From contig NZ_RKIE01000001.1 of the NCBI RefSeq assembly GCF_003751785.1, forward strand, positions 969,564-1,033,563: DNA of 64,000 nucleotides, read 5' to 3'. Position numbers and translations under genes: made by a program. Source of the DNA: Frigoribacterium sp. PhB160. Its GTDB lineage: Bacteria > Actinomycetota > Actinomycetes > Actinomycetales > Microbacteriaceae. Positions 7,585-15,586 of this stretch are shown here, in pieces (the stretch's first letter is position 1; each line of letters opens with the position of its first letter). The notes beneath the pieces are model-generated. The model made no database searches, was not told the DNA's origin, and saw only the letters and a list, made by a program, of their open reading frames with translations.

Positions 7585-9663
7585 GTGAAGAAGTTCATGG
7601 CCATGCTGGCGGCCGTCGCGGTCGTCTCCGCCGGTCTCGTCGGCTTCTCGGCGGCGGTGTCGCCCGACCGGGCCGAGGCGCTCTCCGGCGCCGAGTTCGA
7701 CCCCGGCTTCATCATCAGCGACGCCGTGTTCTTCAACGGCCGCGCGATGGACGAGGCGAAGGTGCAGTCCTTCCTCGAGCAGCGCATCGGCGCGTGCACG
7801 AACTCCAACTGCCTCAGCGCGAAGCGCGTCGACACGACCTCGCGGAAGGCCGACGCCATGTGCGGGGCCTACCAGGGCGCGTCGGGCGAGCGGGTGTCCC
7901 GCATCATCGCGAAGGTCGGCGCCGCCTGCGGCGTCAACCCGCAGGTGCTGCTCGTGACCCTCCAGAAGGAGCAGTCGCTCGTCTCCGGCCAGATCGCCAA
8001 GGGTCCGAGCGACGCCCGCCTCGAGCGCGCGATGGGGTACGCCTGCCCCGACTCCGCCAACGGCGGCTGCGACCCGACCTACGCCGGCGTCTACAACCAG
8101 CTCTACCGTGCCGCGTGGCAGTTCAAGCGCTACGCGAACCCCGCGGGCACGAGCGCCTACTTCACCCAGTACCGGCCGGGGGCCACGCACCCCGTGCTCT
8201 ACTCGCCGAACGCGGCGTGCGGCACCAAGTCCGTCTACGTCCGCAACCAGGCGACGGCCAACCTCTACTACTACACGCCCTACACGCCCAACACGGCGGC
8301 GCTGTCGAACCTCCGCGGCACGGGCGACGCCTGCTCCGCCTACGGCAACCGCAACTTCTGGGTCTACTTCAACGACTGGTTCGGCACCCCCACCGGCCAG
8401 ATCGACCCCTTCGGCGGCATGGACGTCCGCACGGCGGGGCCCGGCAAGGTCGCCGTGGGCGGCTGGGCCATCGACCCCGACACGAAGAACCCGATCAGCG
8501 TGCACCTCTACGTCGACGGCGCCCCGAAGGCCGCGGTGACGGCGTCCGCCAGCCGCCCCGACGTCGGGGCCGTCTACCCGGACAAGGGCTCGAACCACGG
8601 CATCTCGGCCACCCTGGCCCTCTCGGGCGGGCGGCACCAGGTCTGCGCCTACGGCATCAACGTCGGTCCCGGCAGCAACTCCCTCCTCGGCTGCGGCACG
8701 GTCACGCTGCCGACCGGCGCGCCGTTCGGCGGCATGGACGCCACGTCGAAGGGCAAGGGCAGCATCACCGTCGGCGGCTGGAGCATCGACCCCGACACCA
8801 CCGCCCCGACGCGCGTCGACGTCTACGTCGACGGCAAGGGGGCCGCCAGCACGACGGCGAACGCGAGCCGGCCCGACGTCGGCCGCGCCTGGAAGGGCTA
8901 CGGCGACGCCCACGGCATCGCCACGACCTTCGCCGCGGCGGGCGGCACCCACCAGGTCTGCGCCTACGGCATCAACGCCGCCGGGAGCGGGGGCAACACC
9001 CTCCTCGGCTGCCAGACCGTCAAGGTCGCCGACTCGTCGCCCTTCGGGGGCATGGACGTCTCGCTCTCCGGCTCGACGGCCACGGTGCGCGGCTGGACCA
9101 TCGACCCCGACACGGCAAAGCCGCTCCGCGTCGACCTCTACGTCGACGGCAAGGGCGCCGCGAGCACGACGGCGAACGTCCGTCGTCCCGACGTCGGACG
9201 GGCCTACCCCTCGGCCGGTCCCGACCACGGCATCACCGCCGCGCTGTCCCTCGCCGCGGGACGCCACCAGGTCTGCGCCTACGCGATCAACGTCGGCGCC
9301 GGCCAGAACGCGCTGCTGGGCTGCCAGACCGTGACCGTCACCGGGGCGTCCCCCGTGGGCGGCATGGACGTGTCGTCGCGCTCGGCCGGCACGGCGACCG
9401 TCGCCGGCTGGACCTTCGACCCCGACCAGCCGCGGACCAGCCTCCGCGTCGACGTCTACGAGGGCAGCCGGGGCGTCGCCTCGACGACGGCCGCCGCCTC
9501 GCGTCCGGACGTCGCGCGGGCGCACCCCTCCGCGGGAGCGGCCCACGGCATCGACGTGACCTTCGCCGCCTCGGCGGGTCAGCACACGTTCTGCGCGTAC
9601 GGCATTAACCTCAAGGGCGGGTCGAACGCCCTCCTGGGCTGCCAGTCGGTGCTCGTCCGCTGA
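7585..9663 (+). CDS. Secreted protein: lysozyme-like N-domain plus four ~105-residue repeats
   Basis: A 692-residue exported protein. GTG at 7585 has AGGGAGG seven bases upstream and opens a clear signal peptide (KKFMAMLAAVAVVSAG, likely cut after AEA). The domain to about residue 270 contains VNPQVLLVTLQKEQSLV, similar to the helix carrying the catalytic Glu in lysozyme-like transglycosylases; relatives are often labelled hemagglutinin. Four tandem repeats follow, each running FGGMD...GGWxIDPDT...VYVDG...RPDVG...HGI...CAYGIN...LLGC with two cysteines that could form a disulfide. The cell wall is the likely site of action. Cleavage of peptidoglycan is an inference from one short motif; adhesion or glycan binding by the repeats is equally possible. 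Confidence 0.85.
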   Translation: MKKFMAMLAAVAVVSAGLVGFSAAVSPDRAEALSGAEFDPGFIISDAVFFNGRAMDEAKVQSFLEQRIGACTNSNCLSAKRVDTTSRKADAMCGAYQGASGERVSRIIAKVGAACGVNPQVLLVTLQKEQSLVSGQIAKGPSDARLERAMGYACPDSANGGCDPTYAGVYNQLYRAAWQFKRYANPAGTSAYFTQYRPGATHPVLYSPNAACGTKSVYVRNQATANLYYYTPYTPNTAALSNLRGTGDACSAYGNRNFWVYFNDWFGTPTGQIDPFGGMDVRTAGPGKVAVGGWAIDPDTKNPISVHLYVDGAPKAAVTASASRPDVGAVYPDKGSNHGISATLALSGGRHQVCAYGINVGPGSNSLLGCGTVTLPTGAPFGGMDATSKGKGSITVGGWSIDPDTTAPTRVDVYVDGKGAASTTANASRPDVGRAWKGYGDAHGIATTFAAAGGTHQVCAYGINAAGSGGNTLLGCQTVKVADSSPFGGMDVSLSGSTATVRGWTIDPDTAKPLRVDLYVDGKGAASTTANVRRPDVGRAYPSAGPDHGITAALSLAAGRHQVCAYAINVGAGQNALLGCQTVTVTGASPVGGMDVSSRSAGTATVAGWTFDPDQPRTSLRVDVYEGSRGVASTTAAASRPDVARAHPSAGAAHGIDVTFAASAGQHTFCAYGINLKGGSNALLGCQSVLVR
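8407..9660 (+). repeat. Four in-frame coding repeats of 312-318 bases
   Basis: Units begin at 8407, 8722, 9040 and 9352. They encode repeats of 104-106 residues with the same order of motifs and two conserved cysteines. The fourth unit is the most divergent (PVGGMD and FDPDQ). Confidence 0.85.
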
Positions 9664-9716
9664 CCCGTGCGGCCGAGGGACGGCCCGGCCCCGAGCAGAC
9701 GAGGAACGAGCACGAC

Positions 9717-11759
9717 GTGACCACCAGCACCACCGGAGGGTCGCGCGCGGCTCGTGGCCCGCTCGCCCTCGCCGTTGGGCTGCAGACCCGGCTGACCGTC
9801 GCCACCGCGCCCCGCGCCTCCGGCCTCCCCGCCGCGTGGGTGCTGCTGTGGTTCCCGATCGTCGTCGTGCTGGGCACGGTCGTCCTGGTGGTGCTGGGCG
9901 TCTCCGGCAGCTCGACGGGCGTCTGGTGGCAGTCCTTCGGGCAGGGCGCCGATCCCGACCTGCTCGCGGGCACCCCTCGCGGCATCCGCAGCGACGAGTG
10001 GCTGGTGCAGTCGAGCTGGATCGTCTCGCAGTCGCAGCAGGGCTTCCCGGCCGTCAACGGGACGCTGCCCGGCGGCATGGACGCGACCATCCAGAACGAC
10101 CTGCCGTCGTGGGACTGGTCGTCCCTCTTCCGCCCGCACGTCCTCGGGTTCCTCCTCCTGCCCCTCGAGCAGGGCATGGCGGTCCGCTGGTGGCTCCCGA
10201 TGACGTTCCTGCTCGTCGCCGCCTACGCCTTCGTCGTCGTCGTCGCTCCCCGGCGGCCGCTCACGGCCGCCGCCCTCGTCTCGGCCCTCGCCCTGTCGCC
10301 GATGATCCAGTGGTGGTTCCTGCCCACGACCATCCTCCCGGTGGCGTGGGCCTTCGCGGTGCTGACCGCCGTCGTCGTGCTGCTGCGGACCCGTCGCCGC
10401 ATGGTCCGGTGGGGGGCCGCCGCCGCGGCGGGGTACCTCAGCGTGACCGTGGCCATGAGCATCTACATCCCCTACCTGGTCCCGCCCGCCGTGGTCGTGG
10501 TCGGCGTGACGCTCGGCCTGCTCGTGACGGAACTCCGGTCCCCGCGACGCCTCCGCGACGTGCTCCGGGCGCTGCTGCCGCTCGTGACGGCCGCGGTCGG
10601 GGCCGTCGTGGTTCTCGGCGCGTGGGTCGCCACCCGCCTGGGGACGGTCGAGGCGGTCCTCGGCACCGTCTACCCCGGTCAGCGCGTCGAGCGCACGGGC
10701 ACCCAGGGCGAGCTGGGGCTGTCGGCGCTGTTCTCCGGGCCGTTCCAGCGGGCCCTGCAGGGCGACGTGACCGGCATCTTCGCGCCGAACGCGTCCGAGT
10801 CGTCCGCGCCGCTCCTCCTCTCGCTCTTCCTCGTCGTCCCGGCCGTGTGGTCGATCGTCCGGTCGCGGCGGTCGGCCCGCGGCCTGGACTGGCCGCTCGT
10901 GGCCGCCGTCGTGCTGGTCGGGGTGTTCCTCGCCTTCCTGTTCGTCCCCGGCTGGGACGCGGTGGCCCACCTGCTCTTCCTCGACCGCACGACCGCGGCC
11001 CGCTCGAAGCTCGCGTTCGACGTCCTCAACGTCGTGTTCGTCGCCCTCCTCGCCCGACGGCGCGACGAGGACGGCGACCGCAGCCCCTGGCTGATCGCCC
11101 TCCTCGCCGGCGCGCTGGCCTCGGCGGCGGTCCTGGCCATCTGGTGGCAGCTCCGCGGGGAGGAGTCGCCCGTGCTCGGCACGTCGGGTGCCTGGAGGCT
11201 CGTGGCCGTGCTGCTCGTCGTCGCCGTCGTCGCCGTCTCGCGGCGGTGGCTGCTGGTCGGCACCGCGAGCTTCCTCGCCGCGTCGTTCGTCGTGGGTGCG
11301 GCGGTCAACCCCGTCTACCGCGGCGTCTTCGACCTGACCGAGACCGACGCCGGTCGCCAGGTGCAGGAGATCCGCCGCGACGACCCGGACGCCGCGTGGG
11401 TCGGCGTGGGGTCGTACGTGCCGACGGCGCTCCTCGTCGAGTCGGGCGTCGAGGCCTACAACGGCGTGCAGACCTACCCGCCGGAGGAGATGTGGGACGA
11501 GATCGACCCCGACGGCGACGAGGAGCAGATCTGGAACAGGCTCGCCAACGTCAACTGGCGTCCCGGCGTCGGCGAGCCCGACGCGGAGAACCCGCAGCGG
11601 GACCAGATCCTGCTGACGTTCGACGGCTGCAGCGACTTCGCGCGGGAGCACGTCGGGTACGTGCTCTCCGACGTCGCGCTCGACGAGTCGTGCCTCACGA
11701 CGGTCGACGACACCCGCCAGGGCGCCTCGCGGCTCTGGATCTACGCGGTCGACCGCTGA
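9717..11759 (+). CDS. Large polytopic membrane protein, possibly GT-C/YfhO-like
   Basis: A 680-residue protein with about 11-13 hydrophobic segments, one near residues 40-65 and most between 155 and 540, plus long extracytoplasmic loops. The first loop holds GIRSDEWLVQSSW and then NGTLPGGMDATIQND, reminiscent of membrane glycosyltransferases that use polyprenyl-phosphate sugars, but I see no decisive catalytic motif. The C-terminal ~120 residues are soluble. GTG at 9717 has GAGG upstream at long spacing. Its neighbours (GtrA, lipid-linked sugar synthases) fit a role in moving or transferring lipid-linked sugars. The function remains unassigned. Confidence 0.75.
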   Translation: MTTSTTGGSRAARGPLALAVGLQTRLTVATAPRASGLPAAWVLLWFPIVVVLGTVVLVVLGVSGSSTGVWWQSFGQGADPDLLAGTPRGIRSDEWLVQSSWIVSQSQQGFPAVNGTLPGGMDATIQNDLPSWDWSSLFRPHVLGFLLLPLEQGMAVRWWLPMTFLLVAAYAFVVVVAPRRPLTAAALVSALALSPMIQWWFLPTTILPVAWAFAVLTAVVVLLRTRRRMVRWGAAAAAGYLSVTVAMSIYIPYLVPPAVVVVGVTLGLLVTELRSPRRLRDVLRALLPLVTAAVGAVVVLGAWVATRLGTVEAVLGTVYPGQRVERTGTQGELGLSALFSGPFQRALQGDVTGIFAPNASESSAPLLLSLFLVVPAVWSIVRSRRSARGLDWPLVAAVVLVGVFLAFLFVPGWDAVAHLLFLDRTTAARSKLAFDVLNVVFVALLARRRDEDGDRSPWLIALLAGALASAAVLAIWWQLRGEESPVLGTSGAWRLVAVLLVVAVVAVSRRWLLVGTASFLAASFVVGAAVNPVYRGVFDLTETDAGRQVQEIRRDDPDAAWVGVGSYVPTALLVESGVEAYNGVQTYPPEEMWDEIDPDGDEEQIWNRLANVNWRPGVGEPDAENPQRDQILLTFDGCSDFAREHVGYVLSDVALDESCLTTVDDTRQGASRLWIYAVDR

Positions 11760-12202
11760 GGCGTCGCGGCCGGGAAGACCCACCGGCCGTAGGCGACGTA
11801 GCGGAACGCCGTCGCGAGCATCTGGCCGACGAGCGTGCCCGAGACGTTGTCGGCGACGGGACCGTCGAGGCCCAGCACGTACCGCGAGAACCCGAGGCAC
11901 GCCAGCTGCAGCAGGATCGCGACGACGTTGACGGCGAGGAACGCGCCGAACGACCGTGCCGACACCGCCGAGCTGCGGTCGCGGAAGGTCCAGAAGTGGC
12001 TGCCGAGGTAGGTCACGACGCTGGCCACCGCGATGGCCACGACCTTCGCGACGAGGGGCAGCGAGAACAACGGGCCCTGCCCGGCCCAGAACACCAGGCC
12101 GTTGTAGACGGCCGCGTCGACGAGGAAGCCGATCCCGCCGATGACGAGGAAGGTGCTGCCGCGCCGGAGGTGCTCCGACAGGGCCTGGGTCAGTCGCGAC
12201 AT
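11741..12202 (-). CDS. GtrA-family membrane protein
   Basis: A 153-residue protein with four hydrophobic segments and the family motifs FLVIGGIGFLVDAAVYNGL near the N-terminus and SHFWTFRDR between helices 2 and 3. GtrA proteins are thought to flip undecaprenyl-phosphate-linked glucose or related sugars across the membrane. The gene converges on the preceding membrane-protein gene and overlaps its 3' end by 19 bases. It is divergent from the GT2 gene at 12309; a GT2/GtrA pair is the normal arrangement of an undecaprenyl-phosphate-sugar synthase and its flippase. Confidence 0.9.
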   Translation of the reverse strand: MSRLTQALSEHLRRGSTFLVIGGIGFLVDAAVYNGLVFWAGQGPLFSLPLVAKVVAIAVASVVTYLGSHFWTFRDRSSAVSARSFGAFLAVNVVAILLQLACLGFSRYVLGLDGPVADNVSGTLVGQMLATAFRYVAYGRWVFPAATPQRSTA

Positions 12203-12248
12203 GGGGGCCTCCCGGGCTCGTGGTGGGCGACGGGGCTGCTACCGTCTT

Positions 12249-12271
12249 CGGGGCGGAAAGGCTCCGCCCCG
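12249..12271 (+). promoter_or_regulatory. Perfect hairpin in the leader of the GT2 gene
   Basis: CGGGGCGGA (12249-12257) and TCCGCCCCG (12263-12271) form a nine-base-pair stem with a five-base loop. It lies in the 106-base divergent gap between gtrA and the GT2 gene, 37 bases before the GTG. A TACCGT box at 12240-12245 would put the transcript start close to or inside the stem. A role as operator or 5'-stabilising hairpin is speculative. Confidence 0.4.
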
Positions 12272-12308
12272 ACCGCTCCGCGAGCGGCCTGCCCCGGAGG
12301 ACCATACC

Positions 12309-13379
12309 GTGACCACTGACGACCTCGTCATCGCCGCCGTCGTGCCGTGCCACAACGAGGCGCACACCGTCGCCAAGGTGGTCACCGACCTGCTCACGGC
12401 GGTCCCGGGCATCCACGTCTACGTCTACGACAACAACAGCACCGACGGCACCGACGAGCTGGCGCGCGCCGCCGGCGCGACGGTCCGGTACGAGCACCGC
12501 AAGGGCAAGGGCAACGTCGTCCGCCGGGCCTTCAGCGACATCGACGCCGACGTCTACCTGCTCATCGACGGCGACGACACGTACGACGTCGACGACGCCC
12601 CGGCGATGATCGAGGCCCTGCTCGACGGGCCCTACGACCACATCCTCGGCGTCCGGCGCGAGCTCGACCCGTCGAGCTCCGCGTACCGGCCGGGCCACGA
12701 GGCCGGCAACAAGGCCTTCAACCGGCTGGTCAGCGGTCTCTTCGGCGTGCCCGTCACCGACATGCTGAGCGGCTATCGCATCTTCTCCCGGCGCTTCGTC
12801 AAGTCGTTCCCGGCCCTGTCGCGCGAGTTCGAGATCGAGACCGAGTTGACCGTGCACAGCATGAACCTGCGCGTGCCGCAGCGCGAGGTCGAGGTCGGGT
12901 TCCGTGACCGGCCCGAGGGCAGCGAGAGCAAGCTCAGCACGGTCAAGGACGGCGTCAAGATCCTCTCCTTGATCGGCCACCTCATCCGCTACGAGCGTCC
13001 GCTCGCGTTCCACGGCGTCGTCGGGGCGGTCTTCGCGCTCGTCAGCGTCCTGCTGGCGATCCCGCTCTTCGTCGAGTTCGGCGAGACCGGCCTCGTCCCG
13101 CGCTTCCCGACGGCGTTCCTCGCGGCGTCGCTCATGATCATCGCCTTCCTCACCTGGTCGGTCGGCCTCGTGCTCGACGGCATCACGAGGTCGCGGCGCG
13201 AGTCGTCCCGCCTCGTCTACCTCGGCTTCGGGGCCCCGCTGCGCGAGGCCGCCCAGGGGCGCCTCGACCCGGTCGCCTCCGTCGACGAGGCCGGCGACCA
13301 CCCCGCACCCGCACCCGGCGTCGCCACGGATCGCGGCCCCGCCTCGACGAGGGCCGCCGAGCGCCCCGTCACCCGCTGA
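12309..13379 (+). CDS. Membrane-anchored glycosyltransferase family 2 (polyprenyl-phosphate sugar synthase type)
   Basis: A 356-residue protein. The GT2 domain (residues 1-230) has AAVVPCHNEAHTVAKVV, VYVYDNNSTDGTD, LIDGDDTYD (the DxD-type metal site) and DMLSGYRIFSRRF, the arrangement of GtrB/dolichol-phosphate-sugar synthases. Two hydrophobic segments follow at about 235-260 and 270-300, then a polar, Pro/Ala-rich tail. The GTG start has GGAGG eight bases upstream. Together with divergent gtrA it is a good candidate for making and flipping a polyprenyl-phosphate hexose that decorates the wall polymer outside the cell. The sugar is unknown. Confidence 0.88.
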   Translation: MTTDDLVIAAVVPCHNEAHTVAKVVTDLLTAVPGIHVYVYDNNSTDGTDELARAAGATVRYEHRKGKGNVVRRAFSDIDADVYLLIDGDDTYDVDDAPAMIEALLDGPYDHILGVRRELDPSSSAYRPGHEAGNKAFNRLVSGLFGVPVTDMLSGYRIFSRRFVKSFPALSREFEIETELTVHSMNLRVPQREVEVGFRDRPEGSESKLSTVKDGVKILSLIGHLIRYERPLAFHGVVGAVFALVSVLLAIPLFVEFGETGLVPRFPTAFLAASLMIIAFLTWSVGLVLDGITRSRRESSRLVYLGFGAPLREAAQGRLDPVASVDEAGDHPAPAPGVATDRGPASTRAAERPVTR

Positions 13380-13450
13380 TCCCCAGCGAGCGCTGCCAGG
13401 CTGGACGAGCTCCGTCCCGAGCCGCCCCCACGACGAAAGACCACACGCTC

Positions 13451-14245
13451 ATGCCTCCCCACGCCCCCACCGGCGCCGGTGCCCTCGTCGTCCTCCCCAC
13501 CTACGACGAGGTCGGCAACCTGCCGATCATCCTCGGCCGCCTCTTCGCGGCCGTGCCCGAGATCCACGTGCTCGTGGTCGACGACGGCAGCCCCGACGGC
13601 ACCGGCGAGCTGGCCGAGCGGATGGCGGCGGACGACCGGCGCATCCACGTCGAGCACCGCACCGGCAAGCTCGGGCTCGGCTCGGCGTACGTGCTCGGGT
13701 TCCGCTGGGGCCTCGAGCGCGACTACGCCTTCGTCATCGAGATGGACGCCGACGGCTCGCACCCGCCGGAGGCCCTCCCCGAGATGATCGCCCGGGTCTC
13801 CGGCGACGCCCCGGGCACCCCGAGCCTCGCGATCGGCTCGCGCTGGGTGCCGGGCGGCTCGGTCGTGAACTGGCCCGTCTCGCGTCAGGTGCTCAGCCGC
13901 GGCGGCAACCTCTACGCCCGCCTGGCCCTCGGCCTGCGGCTCAAGGACGTCACCGCGGGCTTCCGCGTCTACACGCGCGCCGCCCTCGGCGCCATGGACC
14001 TCTCGAGCATCGACTCGAAGGGCTACTGCTTCCAGGTCGACATGACGCTCCGCACCCTCGACGGCGGCGGGACGGTGGTCGAGGTGCCGATCGAGTTCCG
14101 GGAGCGCGAGATCGGCGAGTCGAAGATGAGCCAGGCGATCGTCGTCGAGGCCATGGCCCGCGTCACGCGATGGGGGCTGCAGCGGCGGCTGGCGACGCTG
14201 CTCGGGCGTCGGCCCGGCCCGGCCTGGGTCGTCGACGAGGGCTGA
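13451..14245 (+). CDS. Polyprenol-phosphate mannosyltransferase (Ppm1/Dpm1 type)
   Basis: A soluble 264-residue GT2 enzyme. The motifs LVVLPTYDEVGNLPII, VVDDGSPDGTGELAE, RTGKLGLGSAY and EMDADGSHPPE are those of dolichol/polyprenol-phosphate mannose synthases, and GSRWVPGGSVVNWP...SRGGNLYARL is the downstream signature of this family. It makes polyprenyl-phosphomannose from GDP-mannose. That donor is used outside the membrane for lipoglycans and protein O-mannosylation. It lacks the C-terminal membrane segments of its neighbour. GDP-mannose supply fits the nearby manA and manB. The 71-base gap before it holds no strong promoter, so it may be co-transcribed with the GT2 gene. Confidence 0.9.
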   Translation: MPPHAPTGAGALVVLPTYDEVGNLPIILGRLFAAVPEIHVLVVDDGSPDGTGELAERMAADDRRIHVEHRTGKLGLGSAYVLGFRWGLERDYAFVIEMDADGSHPPEALPEMIARVSGDAPGTPSLAIGSRWVPGGSVVNWPVSRQVLSRGGNLYARLALGLRLKDVTAGFRVYTRAALGAMDLSSIDSKGYCFQVDMTLRTLDGGGTVVEVPIEFREREIGESKMSQAIVVEAMARVTRWGLQRRLATLLGRRPGPAWVVDEG

Positions 14246-14272
14246 GGCGGGGGCGGGGACGACCCGCGCCTC

Positions 14273-15586
14273 CTACCGTCGCTGCGGGGCCTGCGCCAGG
14301 CGCTGCCGCCACGACCGCTTGCGGGCCGCGATGGTGGCGATGGCCACGAACGTCATGAGGGTGCCCTCGAAGAGCAGGAAGCTCTCGCCGACCGCGGTCA
14401 CGCCGACGAGCACGAGCACGAGGGCCGGCCACACGTAGGCGACGATCGGGTGGGCCGACGCGATGGCCCAGCTGCGGACGAACGCGAGGGTCCCCGCCGC
14501 GACGAGCAGCAGGAGCCCGACGAGGCCGAGCTGCAGCGAGACGTCGAGGAAGGCGTTGAGCCCCGTCGCGTACGGCCGCCCGCCCGGCGCGATGACGGTC
14601 GAGTACGGGAAGATCTCGTCCGGCCACTGCCCGACGAAGCCCCAGCCCGTGATGTCGTTGACGCCGGTCAGCACCCGCATGCGCGCCCAGAGGGCCACGC
14701 GCACCGACACGTCGCCGCCGGCTCCGAGGCCCTCGAGGAGGCGCGTGCGGCCCGCGTAGGCCAGCACCCCGCCCAGCACCACGAGCACCGCCAGCACGAT
14801 CTGCATCACCGGTCGCCGTGCGGCCGGTGCTCGGCGGAGGGCGTTCAGCGCCACGCCCGCGACGAGGAGCGCCACCACGGCCACGGCCGTGACGGGGGAG
14901 CGCGCGAAGAGCACCGCGGCCGCCGCCAGGGCGATCGAGGCCCCGGCCCGGCGGCGGGGGACCGACCGCGTGAGGAACTCGACCACGAACGTCACGAGGG
15001 CGAGCGCCGCCACGAAGCCGAAGTAGTTGCGGGTGCCCGACAGCCCCTGCACCGGGCCGCCGAACGCGAGGTTGCCCTGGATGCCGAGGAAGCGGATCGG
15101 CTGGTCGATCAGCAGCCCGCTCAGCACCTCGAGGGCCATCGAGGCGACGAGCAGCACGCGCAGGGCGTCGCCGAACGCCCGCACGACCTGCACGAGGTCG
15201 CGGCCGAGGGCGAGGTAGATGCCCAGCGCCCCGAACCCCAGGGCGTAGGAGGCGCCCCCCACGGTGACCCAGGTGTACTCGCTCCAGAAGACGCTGAGTC
15301 CCATGAAGCCGAAGAGCGCGATGAGCGAGACGGGCAGGATGCCGTGCCACTCGACGTGGTGCCGGGCGCCGAACAGCGACAGGGCCGCGAGCACGATGAG
15401 CGTGGCCAGCACGGCGAGGGCGCCGGGCCAGCCCATCACCGACCGGATGGCCTGCGTGCTGAAGGCGAAGAGGACGATCGCGACCGAGAGGGCCTGCGAG
15501 AACTGGCCCCCGGCCGAGAAGCCGATCCACGCCGACAGGTAGCGCCGCAGCGGGTCGCGTCGCGACGACCCGTCAGCCCGGCTCAC
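14273..15586 (-). CDS. O-antigen-ligase-family membrane protein (second of a tandem pair)
   Basis: A 437-residue protein with 10-12 hydrophobic segments. The motif GNLAFGGPVQGLSGTRNYFGF and a large loop with VRVALWARM and GWGFVGQWP fit the Wzy_C/O-antigen-ligase fold; members join or polymerise glycans delivered on a lipid carrier at the outer face of the membrane. The GTG start overlaps the TGA of the upstream paralogue by four bases (GTGA), implying coupled translation. It is similar in layout to that paralogue but not a recent copy. It converges on the mannosyltransferase gene with a 27-base gap. Confidence 0.87.
   Translation of the reverse strand: MSRADGSSRRDPLRRYLSAWIGFSAGGQFSQALSVAIVLFAFSTQAIRSVMGWPGALAVLATLIVLAALSLFGARHHVEWHGILPVSLIALFGFMGLSVFWSEYTWVTVGGASYALGFGALGIYLALGRDLVQVVRAFGDALRVLLVASMALEVLSGLLIDQPIRFLGIQGNLAFGGPVQGLSGTRNYFGFVAALALVTFVVEFLTRSVPRRRAGASIALAAAAVLFARSPVTAVAVVALLVAGVALNALRRAPAARRPVMQIVLAVLVVLGGVLAYAGRTRLLEGLGAGGDVSVRVALWARMRVLTGVNDITGWGFVGQWPDEIFPYSTVIAPGGRPYATGLNAFLDVSLQLGLVGLLLLVAAGTLAFVRSWAIASAHPIVAYVWPALVLVLVGVTAVGESFLLFEGTLMTFVAIATIAARKRSWRQRLAQAPQRR

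Noticed and set aside
9579-13301. A minus-strand open frame of over 1,200 codons across several plus-strand genes, and similar giant frames elsewhere.
   Set aside because: In very GC-rich DNA stop codons are rare in antisense frames. The translation is Arg/Gly/Glu/Asp-rich without fold motifs, and well-supported genes occupy the other strand.
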